A stretch of DNA of 64,000 nucleotides, taken from positions 124,001 to 188,000 of the forward strand of contig JACPYP010000029.1 of NCBI GenBank assembly GCA_016195985.1, read 5' to 3'. The position numbers were made by a program, and so were the translations under genes. Shown one piece after another: positions 9,063 through 17,176 of this stretch. The notes below the pieces were generated by a model. It was not told where the DNA came from. It saw nothing but the letters and a program-made list of their open reading frames with translations, and did not search any database. Origin of the DNA: Acidobacteriota bacterium (lineage in GTDB: Bacteria > Acidobacteriota > Holophagae > Holophagales > Holophagaceae). Within the stretch, counting starts at the first letter, position 1; every line of letters begins with the position of its first letter.

Positions 9063-9122
9063 GATCAGCGCCTGCGCGCGACGATCAGCGCATGCGTGCA
9101 GCGATCAGCGCATGCGCGCTGT
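9063..9122. repeat. Three tandem copies of a 20-bp unit
   Basis: Copies at 9063-9082, 9083-9102 and 9103-9122 all begin GATCAGCGC and contain a TGCG core; copies two and three share the palindrome GCGCATGC. The third copy covers the 3' end and stop codon of the RDD gene, so part of its C-terminal RMR comes from the repeat. Confidence 0.85.
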
Positions 9123-9821
9123 GGGCCGTGCCAGCAGCTCCTGGCCGCTGAGGAGTTCCGCCAGGGTCTGGTGGCGGGGGCTCAGCACCATGCAGAGGAA
9201 GCTCAGCGGGAAGAAGAGCACGGACACCATGTGGACGAGGGAAAAGGCCATGCGGCGTTCCGGGGTGTTCTCGGGCAGCGTGACGCCGAAGAAGCCCATC
9301 ATGGGCGATTGCCCCGTGAGCACGAGGGGCGCCATGAAGAGCATCCAGGAGACGGCGAACAGATAGGGGACCACCATGGGCCAGGCGCCGCTGAACAGGC
9401 GGCCAGGGCCCACGCCCACGGCCCAGGCGGGAAGGAGCAGGGCCAGCCCCTGCACCAGGGTCAGCAGCAGGGCCTCGGTGGCCTCCACCTTCACGAGGGG
9501 CCAGAAACTGGCGGCAGACTCCTGGGCCCCGAGGGCCGGCTGGCTGGGAGAAGGCGGGGCCAGGGGCGCCGGTTGCTCTGGGCGCTCCAGCTCTTCGGGG
9601 CGCACCTCCACGGATACGGGTGCCACCCGGCCCAGGGCCGGGGCCGTCAGCGCCCGGGGCGGGGCGTCAAAGCGGGCCTGGGCCAGGGCCGAGGCCTGGA
9701 AGAGCAGGGGCCTTCCCATCCGGGGCGGCGCCAGCGCCAACCCGCACTCCGGGCACTCCGCCGCGAGGGGCGAAAGGCGGGTTTGGCAGCTGGGGCAGGT
9801 GCGGCGGGTCGGGTTGGTCAT
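9105..9821 (-). CDS. Zinc-ribbon plus RDD-family membrane protein
   Basis: 238 residues. The N-terminus holds a zinc ribbon (CPSCQTRL then CPECGLAL, about residues 9-28), then a proline-rich linker (about 50-105), then an RDD-type domain with about three membrane segments (ALLLTLVQGLALLLPAWAVG; MVVPYLFAVSWMLFMAPLVL; MVSVLFFPLSFLCMVL) and the characteristic tail RHQTLAELLSG. RDD proteins are of uncertain function. It is convergent with the KimA-like gene and divergent from the MFS gene. Its 3' end is built on a short tandem repeat. Confidence 0.82.
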   Translation of the reverse strand: MTNPTRRTCPSCQTRLSPLAAECPECGLALAPPRMGRPLLFQASALAQARFDAPPRALTAPALGRVAPVSVEVRPEELERPEQPAPLAPPSPSQPALGAQESAASFWPLVKVEATEALLLTLVQGLALLLPAWAVGVGPGRLFSGAWPMVVPYLFAVSWMLFMAPLVLTGQSPMMGFFGVTLPENTPERRMAFSLVHMVSVLFFPLSFLCMVLSPRHQTLAELLSGQELLARPTARMR

Positions 9822-9974
9822 CGGAAACCACTATCCGACAAAGCGGCGGGATAGAGAACCTCCCCATCAAAAGGTCCTGTTGCGGCCCTTGGGGGCTGTG
9901 GGACCATCGGGGCTTCGGGCCAGTGCGGTCCGGCCCCCTGAAAGCAGCGATACCCGGCCCCCAAAGGATCCGAG

Positions 9975-11297
9975 ATGACCACCGATTCCCTAGGCGTGTT
10001 CCACCCGAGCACCCGGTTCTACCGATTCACCATCCTGATCTTCATCAGCCTCCTGGTGCTGGGCAGCTACTTCGCCTACGACAGCATCGGCGCCCTGGAA
10101 AACACGTTGATGGCGGAACTGCACCTGGACCGCAGCACCATCGGGTCGCTCTACACGGCCTACTCGGTGGCGGCCATCGCCATCGTGTTCTTCGGCGGCA
10201 TGCTCTACGACAAGTTGGGGCCACGTAAGGCCAGTCTGCTCTTCAGCGTGCTGGTGTTCGTTGGTGCCGTCATCGTGGCCGTGGCCAAGGGCAAGTGGAC
10301 GCTGATCTTCGGGCGCTTGGTCTTCGGCGCGGGATCTGAATCGCTGATCGTGGTGCAGAGCGCCATTATCAGCCGCTGGTTTAAGGGCAAAGAGATGGCC
10401 ATGGCCTTCGGCATCGCCCTCACCCTCAGCCGCGTGGGCACAGTGTTCGCCTTTAACACCGAAGAGCTCATCGCGGATCATTTCCACAGTTTCCGCGTGG
10501 CGCTGTGGGCCGCGGCGCTGCTCTGCCTGTTCTCTGTTCTCTGCAACCTGGTGTTCATCGCCATGGACCGCCATGGCGAGAAGGTGCTTTCCCTGCAGAA
10601 GGCCGAAGCCGGGGACAAGATCGTGTTCTCCGACCTCAAGAAGTTCACCTCGTCCTACTGGTTTGTGGTGCTGCTTTGCGTGACCTTCTACAGCGCCATC
10701 TTCCCGTTCACGGCCCTCTCCTCGGACATGTTCCACGACAAGTGGGGCATCCCCAACGTGACTGTGATGACGGGCGGTTTCCTCTCCAAGGTGTTCTACA
10801 ACTTCACCCACATGTTCAGCACGGCGCCGGGCATCACCAGCATCACGATCGCGGCCTCGATGATCTTCGCGCCCTTTGCGGGTGGGTTGGTGGATCGCGT
10901 GGGTCGGCGCGCCTCCCTCATGGTGGTGGGTGCCCTGATCATGATTCCCGCCCACCTGCTGCTGGGCATCACCCACTGGAATCCCATTCCCATGATGGCC
11001 CTGCTGGGGGTGGCCTTCGTGCTGGTGCCTGCGGCCATGTGGCCCTCGGTGCCGCTGGTGGTGGAGGAGAAGCGGGTGGGCACGGCCTTCGGTCTCATGA
11101 CCGCCATCCAGAACGGCGGCTTGGCGCTCTTCCCGCTGCTCAATGGCTGGTTGCGGGACAAGACCGGCACCTACACCTCGACCCAGGTCATGTTTGCGGG
11201 CCTAGGCGCCGTGGGGCTTCTCTTCGCCTTCCTGCTGCTGAGGGCGGACAAGCGCCATGGGGGTGTGTTGGAAGCGGGATCTTCCGTCAAGGACTGA
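9975..11297 (+). CDS. MFS transporter (MFSD1-like)
   Basis: 440 residues, about twelve membrane helices. The loop GGMLYDKLGPRKA is the MFS motif A (G-x3-D-x2-G-x-R-x) and is repeated in degenerate form as GGLVDRVGRRAS in the second half. The sequence with AVAKGKWTLIFGRLVFGAGSE resembles the MFSD1/oxalate-formate branch rather than drug efflux pumps. Substrate not deducible. ATG 9975 has GGATCCGAG just upstream. The neighbours are unrelated, and it is probably a single transcript. Confidence 0.85.
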   Translation: MTTDSLGVFHPSTRFYRFTILIFISLLVLGSYFAYDSIGALENTLMAELHLDRSTIGSLYTAYSVAAIAIVFFGGMLYDKLGPRKASLLFSVLVFVGAVIVAVAKGKWTLIFGRLVFGAGSESLIVVQSAIISRWFKGKEMAMAFGIALTLSRVGTVFAFNTEELIADHFHSFRVALWAAALLCLFSVLCNLVFIAMDRHGEKVLSLQKAEAGDKIVFSDLKKFTSSYWFVVLLCVTFYSAIFPFTALSSDMFHDKWGIPNVTVMTGGFLSKVFYNFTHMFSTAPGITSITIAASMIFAPFAGGLVDRVGRRASLMVVGALIMIPAHLLLGITHWNPIPMMALLGVAFVLVPAAMWPSVPLVVEEKRVGTAFGLMTAIQNGGLALFPLLNGWLRDKTGTYTSTQVMFAGLGAVGLLFAFLLLRADKRHGGVLEAGSSVKD

Positions 11298-11317
11298 TGC
11301 CATCGATCCCGCGCGGG

Positions 11318-11323
11318 TAGACT
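11318..11323 (+). promoter_or_regulatory. Probable -10 element (TAGACT) for RNase/barstar operon
   Basis: TAGACTGG lies 22 nt upstream of the RNase ATG, leaving a short leader that contains GGAGGAGG. The same TAnnCTGG pattern precedes other starts at 27579, 38692, 43169 and 44048. Confidence 0.4.
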
Positions 11324-11345
11324 GGGACCGAATTCCGGAGGAGGC

Positions 11346-11762
11346 ATGACCCGCTGGTGGAGGTTCCTGGCAACCCTGGCCCTGGGCCCGGCCTGCCTGG
11401 TTATCCTGCTGCCTCTGTTTGCCTGTGGGACGGGATCGGAGATTCCACCTCCGGCGCAGACCCAGGCCCAGGTTCAGTCCGCGCCCAGGGATGCGATTCC
11501 GGTCCATGCGCGGGAGACGCTGGCCTACCTCCGCCAGCATGGCTTCGCACCGCCGGGCTATGTGGGAGGCCGGGTGTTCGGCAATTACGAGGGGCTGCTG
11601 CCTCGTTACAACTTGCGTGGGAAGCGCATCGAGTACCGCGAATGGGATGTGCGCCCCAAGGCCGAAGGGAAGAGCCGCGGCGCCGAGCGCCTGGTCACTG
11701 GAAGCGATGGGCGGGCCTGGTATTCCGCGGACCACTACCGCAGCTTCCTAGAAGTGAAATGA
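11346..11762 (+). CDS. Barnase/RNase Sa-family ribonuclease, probable lipoprotein
   Basis: 138 residues. A positively charged N-terminus and hydrophobic stretch end in the lipobox LFAC-G (Cys27), then a linker rich in Pro and Gln (about 31-50), then a guanyl-specific RNase domain. Catalytic residues of barnase are all aligned: Glu99 in EYREWDV (barnase Glu73), Arg111 and Arg115 in RGAERLVTGSD (Arg83, Arg87) and His130 in DHYRSF (His102). RVFGNYEGLLP matches the IFSNREGKLP segment. The enzyme should cleave single-stranded RNA outside the cytoplasm, tethered to a membrane. The stop overlaps the start of the barstar gene (ATGA), which fits toxin and inhibitor made together. Confidence 0.88.
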   Translation: MTRWWRFLATLALGPACLVILLPLFACGTGSEIPPPAQTQAQVQSAPRDAIPVHARETLAYLRQHGFAPPGYVGGRVFGNYEGLLPRYNLRGKRIEYREWDVRPKAEGKSRGAERLVTGSDGRAWYSADHYRSFLEVK

Positions 11763-12211
11763 CCGGGCTGTTCCTCCTTTCCCCAAGCCCCGATGGCGCC
11801 CTGCTCAGGGCCTGGCAGGGCTCCGCCCAGACCGCAATCGAAGCGGCGAAGGGACGTCCGCAGGTGTGGTGTTTGCACGCCGCGCGCATGCGCACTCGAA
11901 AAGGGCTCATGGAAGAGTGGTGTCAGGCAGCCTCCTTCCCACCCCACTTCGGCGCCACCTGGGACGCCCTGCGGGACGCGCTTTCCGACCTTTCCGAAGG
12001 CGGCACCTTCCTGGTGCTGGATGCGGATCAGCTGCTGCAGGACGCTCCGCCGGAAGAGGCGCAACTGCTGTGGACCGTTCTGAAGGCCGTCCAGGAGGAT
12101 CTGCGCCCCAAGCCCTTCCAAATCCTGTTGCAGGCGGAAGGGAGCGCCTATGGCCCCCTTGTGGAGGGGCTGCGAGCCCTGGGATTGAGTCAGCCAGATT
12201 TGGCACGGTAG
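11759..12211 (+). CDS. Barstar-family ribonuclease inhibitor
   Basis: 150 residues; no signal peptide, so cytoplasmic. The stretch FPPHFGATWDALRDALSDL (residues 60-78) matches the barstar core LPEYYGENLDALWDCL; Asp69 and Asp73 fall where barstar Asp35 and Asp39 enter the barnase active site. It continues with a beta strand (TFLVLDADQLL), a helix (EAQLLWTVLKAVQEDL) and a final strand (FQILLQA), the barstar order. It has about 40 extra N-terminal and 20 extra C-terminal residues compared with the 89-residue Bacillus protein. Translationally coupled to the RNase by ATGA. Its last 22 bp overlap the convergent SnoaL-like gene. Confidence 0.85.
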   Translation: MTGLFLLSPSPDGALLRAWQGSAQTAIEAAKGRPQVWCLHAARMRTRKGLMEEWCQAASFPPHFGATWDALRDALSDLSEGGTFLVLDADQLLQDAPPEEAQLLWTVLKAVQEDLRPKPFQILLQAEGSAYGPLVEGLRALGLSQPDLAR

Positions 12212-12657
12212 GCCTTCAGGGCCCGCAGAATCTCAGCTCGCACCTTGGCCTGGAACCAGGGGGTCCATCCCAGCAGCAGCCCAGGGAGGCCGAAGGCCTG
12301 ACGGGACCAGGCCCAGAAACTGAAGCGATCCCGATGGGTGCGGATGAGCCCATCCTCCAGGGTCAGCGTGGCGTTGATGCGATTGACCACGGGCCGACCG
12401 GTGCGGGTGAACGTGTAGCGGGCGACCCACTGCGCCACTACCAGACCGCGGGTATCGCTCAGCACCTCATGAGTGATCGCCAGATCGTTGGAACGACTGA
12501 GCAGCATGGCCCACATGGCGCAAGCGTTGTCATGATCCAACGGCCCGAAGGCCGGGTCCTCGAAGGTGGCCTCCGGGTGGTAGCAGGCGGCCATGGCCGC
12601 AGCGTCGCGCCGGGCGAAAGCCTCGTAAAAGCGGTTCACCACCGCAGCGTCAGCCAT
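12190..12657 (-). CDS. SnoaL-like / NTF2-fold protein
   Basis: 155 residues. The N-terminal VVNRFYEAFARRDAAAMAACY followed by HPEATFEDPAFGPL is the standard opening of the SnoaL-like NTF2 fold, a scaffold used for small-molecule isomerases and for non-catalytic binding. Function cannot be assigned. The ATG overlaps the yceH stop (TGATG), so it is translated from the same message as yceH. Its 3' end overlaps the barstar gene tail-to-tail by 22 bp. Confidence 0.8.
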   Translation of the reverse strand: MADAAVVNRFYEAFARRDAAAMAACYHPEATFEDPAFGPLDHDNACAMWAMLLSRSNDLAITHEVLSDTRGLVVAQWVARYTFTRTGRPVVNRINATLTLEDGLIRTHRDRFSFWAWSRQAFGLPGLLLGWTPWFQAKVRAEILRALKAYRAKSG

Positions 12658-13283
12658 CAGAACTGAGCCTTGAAGGCCTCGAAGGCGGCCTGGAGTTCGG
12701 TCAGCTCTGCGCGGAGGGAGGCGACTTCCGCCTCCAGCTGTTCCATGCGGCCCGCTCGTGCGGGCGCCATGCTTTCTGCCACGGCTCCGGAAAGGTCGGG
12801 CTCACCCGCCAGGAGGTGCGTGAGGCGAGCCTCGCGTGCCCCAGGTGCCCTCGGCAGTCGTCGCACCAGGGGCGGCTCGGCCTCCATCAACATGGCCAGG
12901 CAGCTCTCCACTTCGGTCAGATCCGGAAAGGCGTACATGCGGCGGGTGTTGGTTCGCAGCTCGCCGGAAGTTTGCGGCCCCCGCAGCAGCAGCTCGCCCA
13001 GCAGGGCCGCCTCCTGCACGGAAAGGTTCCAGGTGGGCTTGGCGGTGTGGGCCACCTTGAGCACCCGCCCCGGCCAATGCTCTGCGAGGCCCTTCTCGAT
13101 GAGCGAGGCCACGGCATCCTGCACCTCCGCCTCCGTCACCGCCAGCACCGGGTCGCGGTTGCTGGACTGGTTGCAGGCGTTGAGCAGCGCGTTCAGCGAA
13201 AGCGGGTACACGTCCGGCGTGCTGAGCTGCTTCTCCAGCAGACAGCCGAGGATGCGGCATTCGAGGGGAGTGAGTTCGGACAT
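12657..13283 (-). CDS. yceH: YceH/DUF480 family protein
   Basis: 208 residues. It begins LTPLECRILGCLLEKQLSTPD and YPLSLNALLNACNQSSNRDP, the diagnostic opening of DUF480 (UPF0502, YceH), which is predicted to form two winged-helix domains; the second is near residues 85-150 (LLGELLLRGPQTSGELR, LTEVESCLAMLM). The C-terminal 35 residues (MEQLEAEVASLRAELTELQA) form a coiled coil. The family is widespread and of uncertain function, probably nucleic-acid binding. It leads a two-gene unit with the SnoaL-like gene. Confidence 0.88.
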   Translation of the reverse strand: MSELTPLECRILGCLLEKQLSTPDVYPLSLNALLNACNQSSNRDPVLAVTEAEVQDAVASLIEKGLAEHWPGRVLKVAHTAKPTWNLSVQEAALLGELLLRGPQTSGELRTNTRRMYAFPDLTEVESCLAMLMEAEPPLVRRLPRAPGAREARLTHLLAGEPDLSGAVAESMAPARAGRMEQLEAEVASLRAELTELQAAFEAFKAQF

Positions 13284-13294
13284 GGAAGGGATTT

Positions 13295-13327
13295 AGCCAC
13301 AGATGGACGCGGATGAACACGGATGAA
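13295..13327. repeat. Short interspersed repeat of the 'ACGGATGAACACGGATG' kind
   Basis: Contains GATGGACGCGGATGAACACG, i.e. near-tandem copies of GGATGnACnC. A related block is found on the other strand at 23412-23448 (GTGTCCATCCGTTGAATCCG). Both lie between genes, next to 3' or 5' ends. Confidence 0.6.
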
Positions 13328-13350
13328 ATGCGCCCGCGGATCCGCCTGCT

Positions 13351-14127
13351 TCACTTCCCGATGACGCCAGCCATGGGGCTGCTGGCGCTGGCGTAGAGGC
13401 GCTTGGGCATGCGGCCGCTTTCGTAGGCCAGGCGCCCGGCGAGGACGGCGTGGTCCATGGCCTGGGCCATCTTGGTGGGCTCGCCAGCTTCGGCCACGGC
13501 CGTGTTCAGCAGCACGCCGTCGGCGCCCAGCTCCATGGCCAGGGCGGCGTCGGAGGCGGTGCCCACGCCCGCGTCCACGATCATCGGCAGCTGATAACCC
13601 TCAAGCACTTCCTTGATGAGCAGCAGGGTCATGGGATTCTGCACGCCCAGGCCCGAGCCGATGGCGCTGCCCAAAGGCATGACAGCGGCGCAGCCCGCGT
13701 CGCAGAGCTTCTTGGCGAGGATGGGATCGGCGTTCACGTAGGGCAGCACCACGAAGCCTTCCTTCACCAGGATCTTGGCGGCTTCCAGGGTTTCCTCGTT
13801 GTCGGGGTAGAGGCTCTTCTGGTCGCCGATGACCTCGAGCTTCACCCAATTCGTCTCCAGGGCTTCCCGGGCCAGGCGCGCCACGCGCAGGGCATCCTCG
13901 CGGGTGTAGCATCCAGCGGTGTTGGGCAGCAGGGCGATGTCCTTGGGAATCCAGTTGAGAATGTTGTCTTCACCCTTGGCGCCGAGGTCGAAGCGGCGTA
14001 CGGCCAGGGTGACCATCTCCACCCGCGCGGCCCGGTAGCAGGCTTGCATGGTGGCAAAATCCTTGTATTTGCCGGTGCCGAGCACCAGGCGGTTGTTGAA
14101 GGTCTTGCCGGCGATGACGAGGGACAT
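13351..14127 (-). CDS. thiG: Thiazole synthase
   Basis: Forms the thiazole phosphate of thiamine from deoxyxylulose-5-phosphate, dehydroglycine and ThiS-thiocarboxylate. 258 residues, a TIM barrel opening with [12 protein letters not shown] and carrying the Schiff-base lysine in [10 protein letters not shown] (near residue 95), then [35 protein letters not shown] and [18 protein letters not shown]. All match ThiG. No other thi genes are adjacent and no TPP riboswitch is seen. A -10-like TACACT sits about 18 nt upstream. Confidence 0.96.
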   Translation of the reverse strand: MSLVIAGKTFNNRLVLGTGKYKDFATMQACYRAARVEMVTLAVRRFDLGAKGEDNILNWIPKDIALLPNTAGCYTREDALRVARLAREALETNWVKLEVIGDQKSLYPDNEETLEAAKILVKEGFVVLPYVNADPILAKKLCDAGCAAVMPLGSAIGSGLGVQNPMTLLLIKEVLEGYQLPMIVDAGVGTASDAALAMELGADGVLLNTAVAEAGEPTKMAQAMDHAVLAGRLAYESGRMPKRLYASASSPMAGVIGK

Positions 14128-14144
14128 GGGCGCTCCAAGCCTTC

Positions 14145-14150
14145 AGTGTA
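14145..14150 (-). promoter_or_regulatory. Probable -10 element (TACACT) for thiG
   Basis: On the minus strand TACACT ends 17 nt before the thiG ATG at 14127; a GGAG lies in the short leader. Confidence 0.35.
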
Positions 14151-14224
14151 GCCCTGAGAGATGGGACGCATGGACGCCATACGGTTGGGTATGGCACAGT
14201 GATCCCTCTGCGCCCAGGTCCCCC

Positions 14225-14818
14225 ATGCCTGCTTCCAAGAAAAAGCTGAGCAAGACCGCCCCGCTTTCGCGCGAGGCTTGGGTGGAGGCCGCGTTCAAGG
14301 TGATCGCCCACCAGGGCGTCGCGGCGGTGGCGGTGGAGCCCCTGGCGCAGGCGCTGGGGGTGACCAAGGGCAGCTTCTATTGGCATTTCCAAAGCCGCGA
14401 CGAACTGATCCACGCAGTGCTCGATGCCTGGGAGCAGGATCAAAGCGCCGATGTGGTGGCGCGGTACAGCGGCATCGAGGATCCCCGGCGGCGCCTGCGG
14501 GTGTTGCTGTTCGCGGCCTTCGAGGATCTGGAGAACGGCCGCTTCTTCGCGGCTCTGGCGGTTTCGAGCGAGGATCCCCGGGTGCAGCCCTGTCTGAAGC
14601 GGGCCACGGAGCGGCGGCTCGAATTCGGAGTGAAGGCCTTCCAGGCCCTGGGACTGTCCGAAGGAGAAGCGCGGGAGCGGGCCCTGCTGGCCTACGCGGC
14701 CTACGCGGGATACTTCCAGCTTCTGCGAACGACGCCCAAGGCCGTCGAGGCCGTGACGGATCTCAGCGGCTACGTGCGTCGTCTCGCCGATGCCCTCGTG
14801 CCGGAGGAGTTGCATTAG
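14225..14818 (+). CDS. TetR-family transcriptional regulator
   Basis: 197 residues. The helix-turn-helix is clear: AAFKVIAHQGVAAVAVEPLA, then ALGVTKGSFYWHFQSRDELI (about residues 39-58), the TetR recognition helix. The C-terminal ligand domain (residues 65-190) is all helical, contains FLAL-type hydrophobics and resembles TetR_C families of unknown effector. ATG 14225 was chosen over an upstream in-frame start at 14048 because the latter lies inside thiG on the other strand. It sits between thiG and the lysine riboswitch; nothing shows which gene it controls. Confidence 0.88.
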   Translation: MPASKKKLSKTAPLSREAWVEAAFKVIAHQGVAAVAVEPLAQALGVTKGSFYWHFQSRDELIHAVLDAWEQDQSADVVARYSGIEDPRRRLRVLLFAAFEDLENGRFFAALAVSSEDPRVQPCLKRATERRLEFGVKAFQALGLSEGEARERALLAYAAYAGYFQLLRTTPKAVEAVTDLSGYVRRLADALVPEELH

Positions 14819-14847
14819 CCGTTCAGACACGGGTATGGTGAAGGTTC

Positions 14848-15040
14848 CGATGGAGGAGCGGTTCCCATCAGTACCGGCGGTGAGGGCGATGAACCCAGTG
14901 ACCCGGCGGGAAAGGGGTGGATCGCCGAAGGGATCGCGGATCATCGACGCGGCCCCTGGACGCTGAAGCGAAAGCCCGGCGGCTGTCATGCCGGTTACCC
15001 GGCGTGGAGGGCCTGAGGCGCAGCGGCGGGAGTCCTCCCT
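14848..15040 (+). ncRNA. Lysine riboswitch (L box) aptamer
   Basis: Conserved blocks appear in the right order: GGAGGAGCGG (14852), CATCAGTACC (about 14866), GGGAAAGGGGTGGATCGCCG continuing into AAG (14908-14930), and GGCTGTC (14980-14986). P1 can close by pairing GGAGGA (14852-14857) with TCCTCC (15033-15038). These match the L-box consensus of Bacillus and Thermotoga lysC leaders. It lies directly upstream of an operon holding nearly the whole lysine pathway, which fits feedback control by lysine. Confidence 0.85.
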
Positions 15041-15056
15041 CCGCGTTCCTGAGGGC

Positions 15057-15075
15057 ACCGTCGGCACGCCGAGGT
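15057..15075 (+). promoter_or_regulatory. Shine-Dalgarno-masking hairpin of the lysine riboswitch
   Basis: ACC (15057-15059) and TCGG (15061-15064) can pair with CCGA (15069-15072) and GGT (15073-15075) around a CACG loop, with one bulged G. The GAGG at 15071-15074 is the ribosome-binding site of dapE (ATG 15080). No U-tract follows, so control is more likely on translation than by termination. The switching model is inference. Confidence 0.5.
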
Positions 15076-15079
15076 ATCC

Positions 15080-16114
15080 ATGAACGCATCCCCCGCAGGT
15101 CTCCGAGGCTGGCTCAGCGCCAGGTTGCAGTCCCTTTGCGCGCCGGAGACCACGTCGGGGCGCGAGGATGAAGGTCTGCCCGCCCTGCTCCACCTGCTCA
15201 GCGAGCTGGGCGCCTCCGTGGTAGAGCAGCCCGTGGCAGCGGGCCGCACCAATGTGCTGGCCCTATGGGGTAGGCCCCGGGTGCTCTTCTCCACCCACCT
15301 GGATACCGTGCCGCCCTACCTGCCTCCGAGGCTGGAGGGCGACACGCTCTGGGGCCGCGGCGCATGCGACGCCAAGGGTCAGGCCGTGGCCCAGCTGGCG
15401 GCCATCCAGAGCCTCCTGGCTCAGGGCCACCAGGGCTTCGCCTGGCTCGGCGTGGTGGGCGAGGAAACCGACAGCGCTGGCGCTGCGGCGGCCCTGGGCC
15501 TGGCGGGCCGGTTGCAGGACGTAAAGGCCCTCATCAACGGGGAGCCCACGGAACTGAAACTGGGCACGGGCCAGCGTGGCGTGCAGCACGTCTGCCTCCG
15601 CTGCAGCGGGCGCGCCGCCCACAGCGGCAGCCCGCAGCTGGGCCACAACGCCACCTGGCCCCTGCTGGATTGGCTGCAGCGACTGCGGGAGCAGGAAAGG
15701 CCCGTGGATCCGCTCCTGGGGCCTGAGCTGTGGAACCTCGGTCTTCTGCAGGCGGGGGAGGCGCTCAATTCCGTGCCTGCGAAGGCGGAGGCGCAGCTCA
15801 TGGCCCGCGTGGTGCCTGGCAGCACCCTGCTGGACGAAGTGCGGCGCCTGGCGCCGCCCGAAGGCAGCGTAGAGCTGCGCCTGGATGAGCCGGCGGACGT
15901 GTACCCGCAGATCCCCGGCTTCCCGTTCGCGCCCATGCCCTTCGGCTCGGACGCCCCTGCGCTGCGCGCCCTGGCGCCCGACCGCACCGTCGTGCTCGCC
16001 GGGCCCGGCAGCATTGCCGTGGCACATACCCTCGAGGAACACATCACACTGAGCGACCTCGAGGCTGGCGTGGATCTCAACCGCCGCCTGGCCCTGCATT
16101 TCCTGGGAGACTGA
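15080..16114 (+). CDS. dapE: M20 peptidase, probable succinyl-diaminopimelate desuccinylase
   Basis: 344 residues. Metal-binding motifs of the M20 family are present in order: STHLDTVPP (His, catalytic Asp), GRGACDAKG (bridging Asp), GEETDS (general base Glu and ligand Glu), and a late His in VAHTLEEHI. A lid/dimerisation domain lies around residues 165-270 (CSGRAAHSGSPQLGHNATW). M20 members hydrolyse N-acyl amino acids; the setting, first gene of a complete succinylase-branch lysine operon, points to DapE, although it is shorter than the usual ~375 residues and LysK/ArgE-like activity is formally possible. asd follows after 3 nt. Confidence 0.85.
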   Translation: MNASPAGLRGWLSARLQSLCAPETTSGREDEGLPALLHLLSELGASVVEQPVAAGRTNVLALWGRPRVLFSTHLDTVPPYLPPRLEGDTLWGRGACDAKGQAVAQLAAIQSLLAQGHQGFAWLGVVGEETDSAGAAAALGLAGRLQDVKALINGEPTELKLGTGQRGVQHVCLRCSGRAAHSGSPQLGHNATWPLLDWLQRLREQERPVDPLLGPELWNLGLLQAGEALNSVPAKAEAQLMARVVPGSTLLDEVRRLAPPEGSVELRLDEPADVYPQIPGFPFAPMPFGSDAPALRALAPDRTVVLAGPGSIAVAHTLEEHITLSDLEAGVDLNRRLALHFLGD

Positions 16115-16117
16115 ACC

Positions 16118-17176
16118 ATGACCACCCCCAAGATCCCCGTCACTGTTTTAGGCGCCACCGGCGTCGTGGGCCAGCGCTTCGTGCGGCGCCTGGCGAACCA
16201 TCCCCTCTTCCGCATCGAGCACCTGGCCGCCAGCGAGCGTAGCGCGGGCAAGCGCTACCGCGACGCCTGCGCCTGGCGCCTGGACGGCGAGGCCTACGGC
16301 GGCCTGGGCGATCAGGTGATGGCGGAAGGCAACCCGGAATTCGCGCTCTCCCCCGTGGTATTCAGCGCCCTGGATACCGCGCCCGCCCAGGAGCTGGAAC
16401 CCGCCTTCGCCAAGGCGGGGTCGGTGGTCTTCTCCAACGCATCGGCCTTCCGCATGGCGGTGGACGTGCCCCTGCTGGTGCCGGAAGTGAACGCCGCCCA
16501 CCTGGGCCTGCTCGACATCCAGCGCCACCACCGCGGCTGGAAGGGCGGCATCGTCACCAACGCCAACTGCACCGCCACCGTGCTGGTCATGGCCCTGGCG
16601 CCGCTGCACGAGGCCTTTGGCGTGGAGGCGGTGATGATGTCCTCCATGCAGGCCATCAGCGGCGCGGGCTATCCCGGCGTGGCCAGCCTGGACATCCTCG
16701 GCAACGTCATCCCCTTCATCCGCAACGAAGAACCCAAGGTGGAGGAGGAAACCCCCAAGATGCTGGGCCGCTTCAATGGCACCACCGTGGAGCTGGCCCC
16801 CATGGCCGTCAGCGCCCTCTGCCACCGCGTGCCGGTCATCGAGGGGCATACGGAAGCAGTCAGTGTCCGCCTCAAAGGCAACCCTTCCCTGGATGCTGTT
16901 CGGGAGGCTTTCCAGAACTGGAAACCTGAGCCGCAGCGCCTGGGCCTGTTCTCTGCGCCCGCCGTGCCCGTCCACGTCCACACCCTGGAGGACCGGCCCC
17001 AGGTGCGCCGCGACGTGGAGAAAGACGAAGGCATGAGCATCCATGTGGGCCGCATCCGGCCTTGCCCCATCCTGGGCCTGAAGTTCGCGCTGCTGGGACA
17101 TAACACTGAGCGAGGGGCGGCGGGTGGCAGCATCCTGAATGCGGAACTGGCCCATGCGAAGGGGTATCTCCGATGA
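16118..17176 (+). CDS. asd: Aspartate-semialdehyde dehydrogenase
   Basis: Reduces aspartyl phosphate to aspartate semialdehyde with NADPH. 352 residues. The NADP motif VLGATGVVGQRFV, the catalytic cysteine in TNANCTATV (near residue 149), SMQAISGAGYPGV and the active-site His in ALCHRVPV are present. The sequence is of the archaeal/fungal-like branch of Asd rather than the E. coli one. The 3' end (GAAGGSILNAELAHAKGYLR) is repeated 113 bp downstream, just before lysC. The TGA overlaps an ATGATC that looks like a former lysC start. Confidence 0.95.
   Translation: MTTPKIPVTVLGATGVVGQRFVRRLANHPLFRIEHLAASERSAGKRYRDACAWRLDGEAYGGLGDQVMAEGNPEFALSPVVFSALDTAPAQELEPAFAKAGSVVFSNASAFRMAVDVPLLVPEVNAAHLGLLDIQRHHRGWKGGIVTNANCTATVLVMALAPLHEAFGVEAVMMSSMQAISGAGYPGVASLDILGNVIPFIRNEEPKVEEETPKMLGRFNGTTVELAPMAVSALCHRVPVIEGHTEAVSVRLKGNPSLDAVREAFQNWKPEPQRLGLFSAPAVPVHVHTLEDRPQVRRDVEKDEGMSIHVGRIRPCPILGLKFALLGHNTERGAAGGSILNAELAHAKGYLR

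Noticed and set aside
14128..14224. TPP riboswitch before thiG
   Set aside because: No THI-box consensus (CUGAGA..., ACYUGA) in the 97-bp divergent gap.
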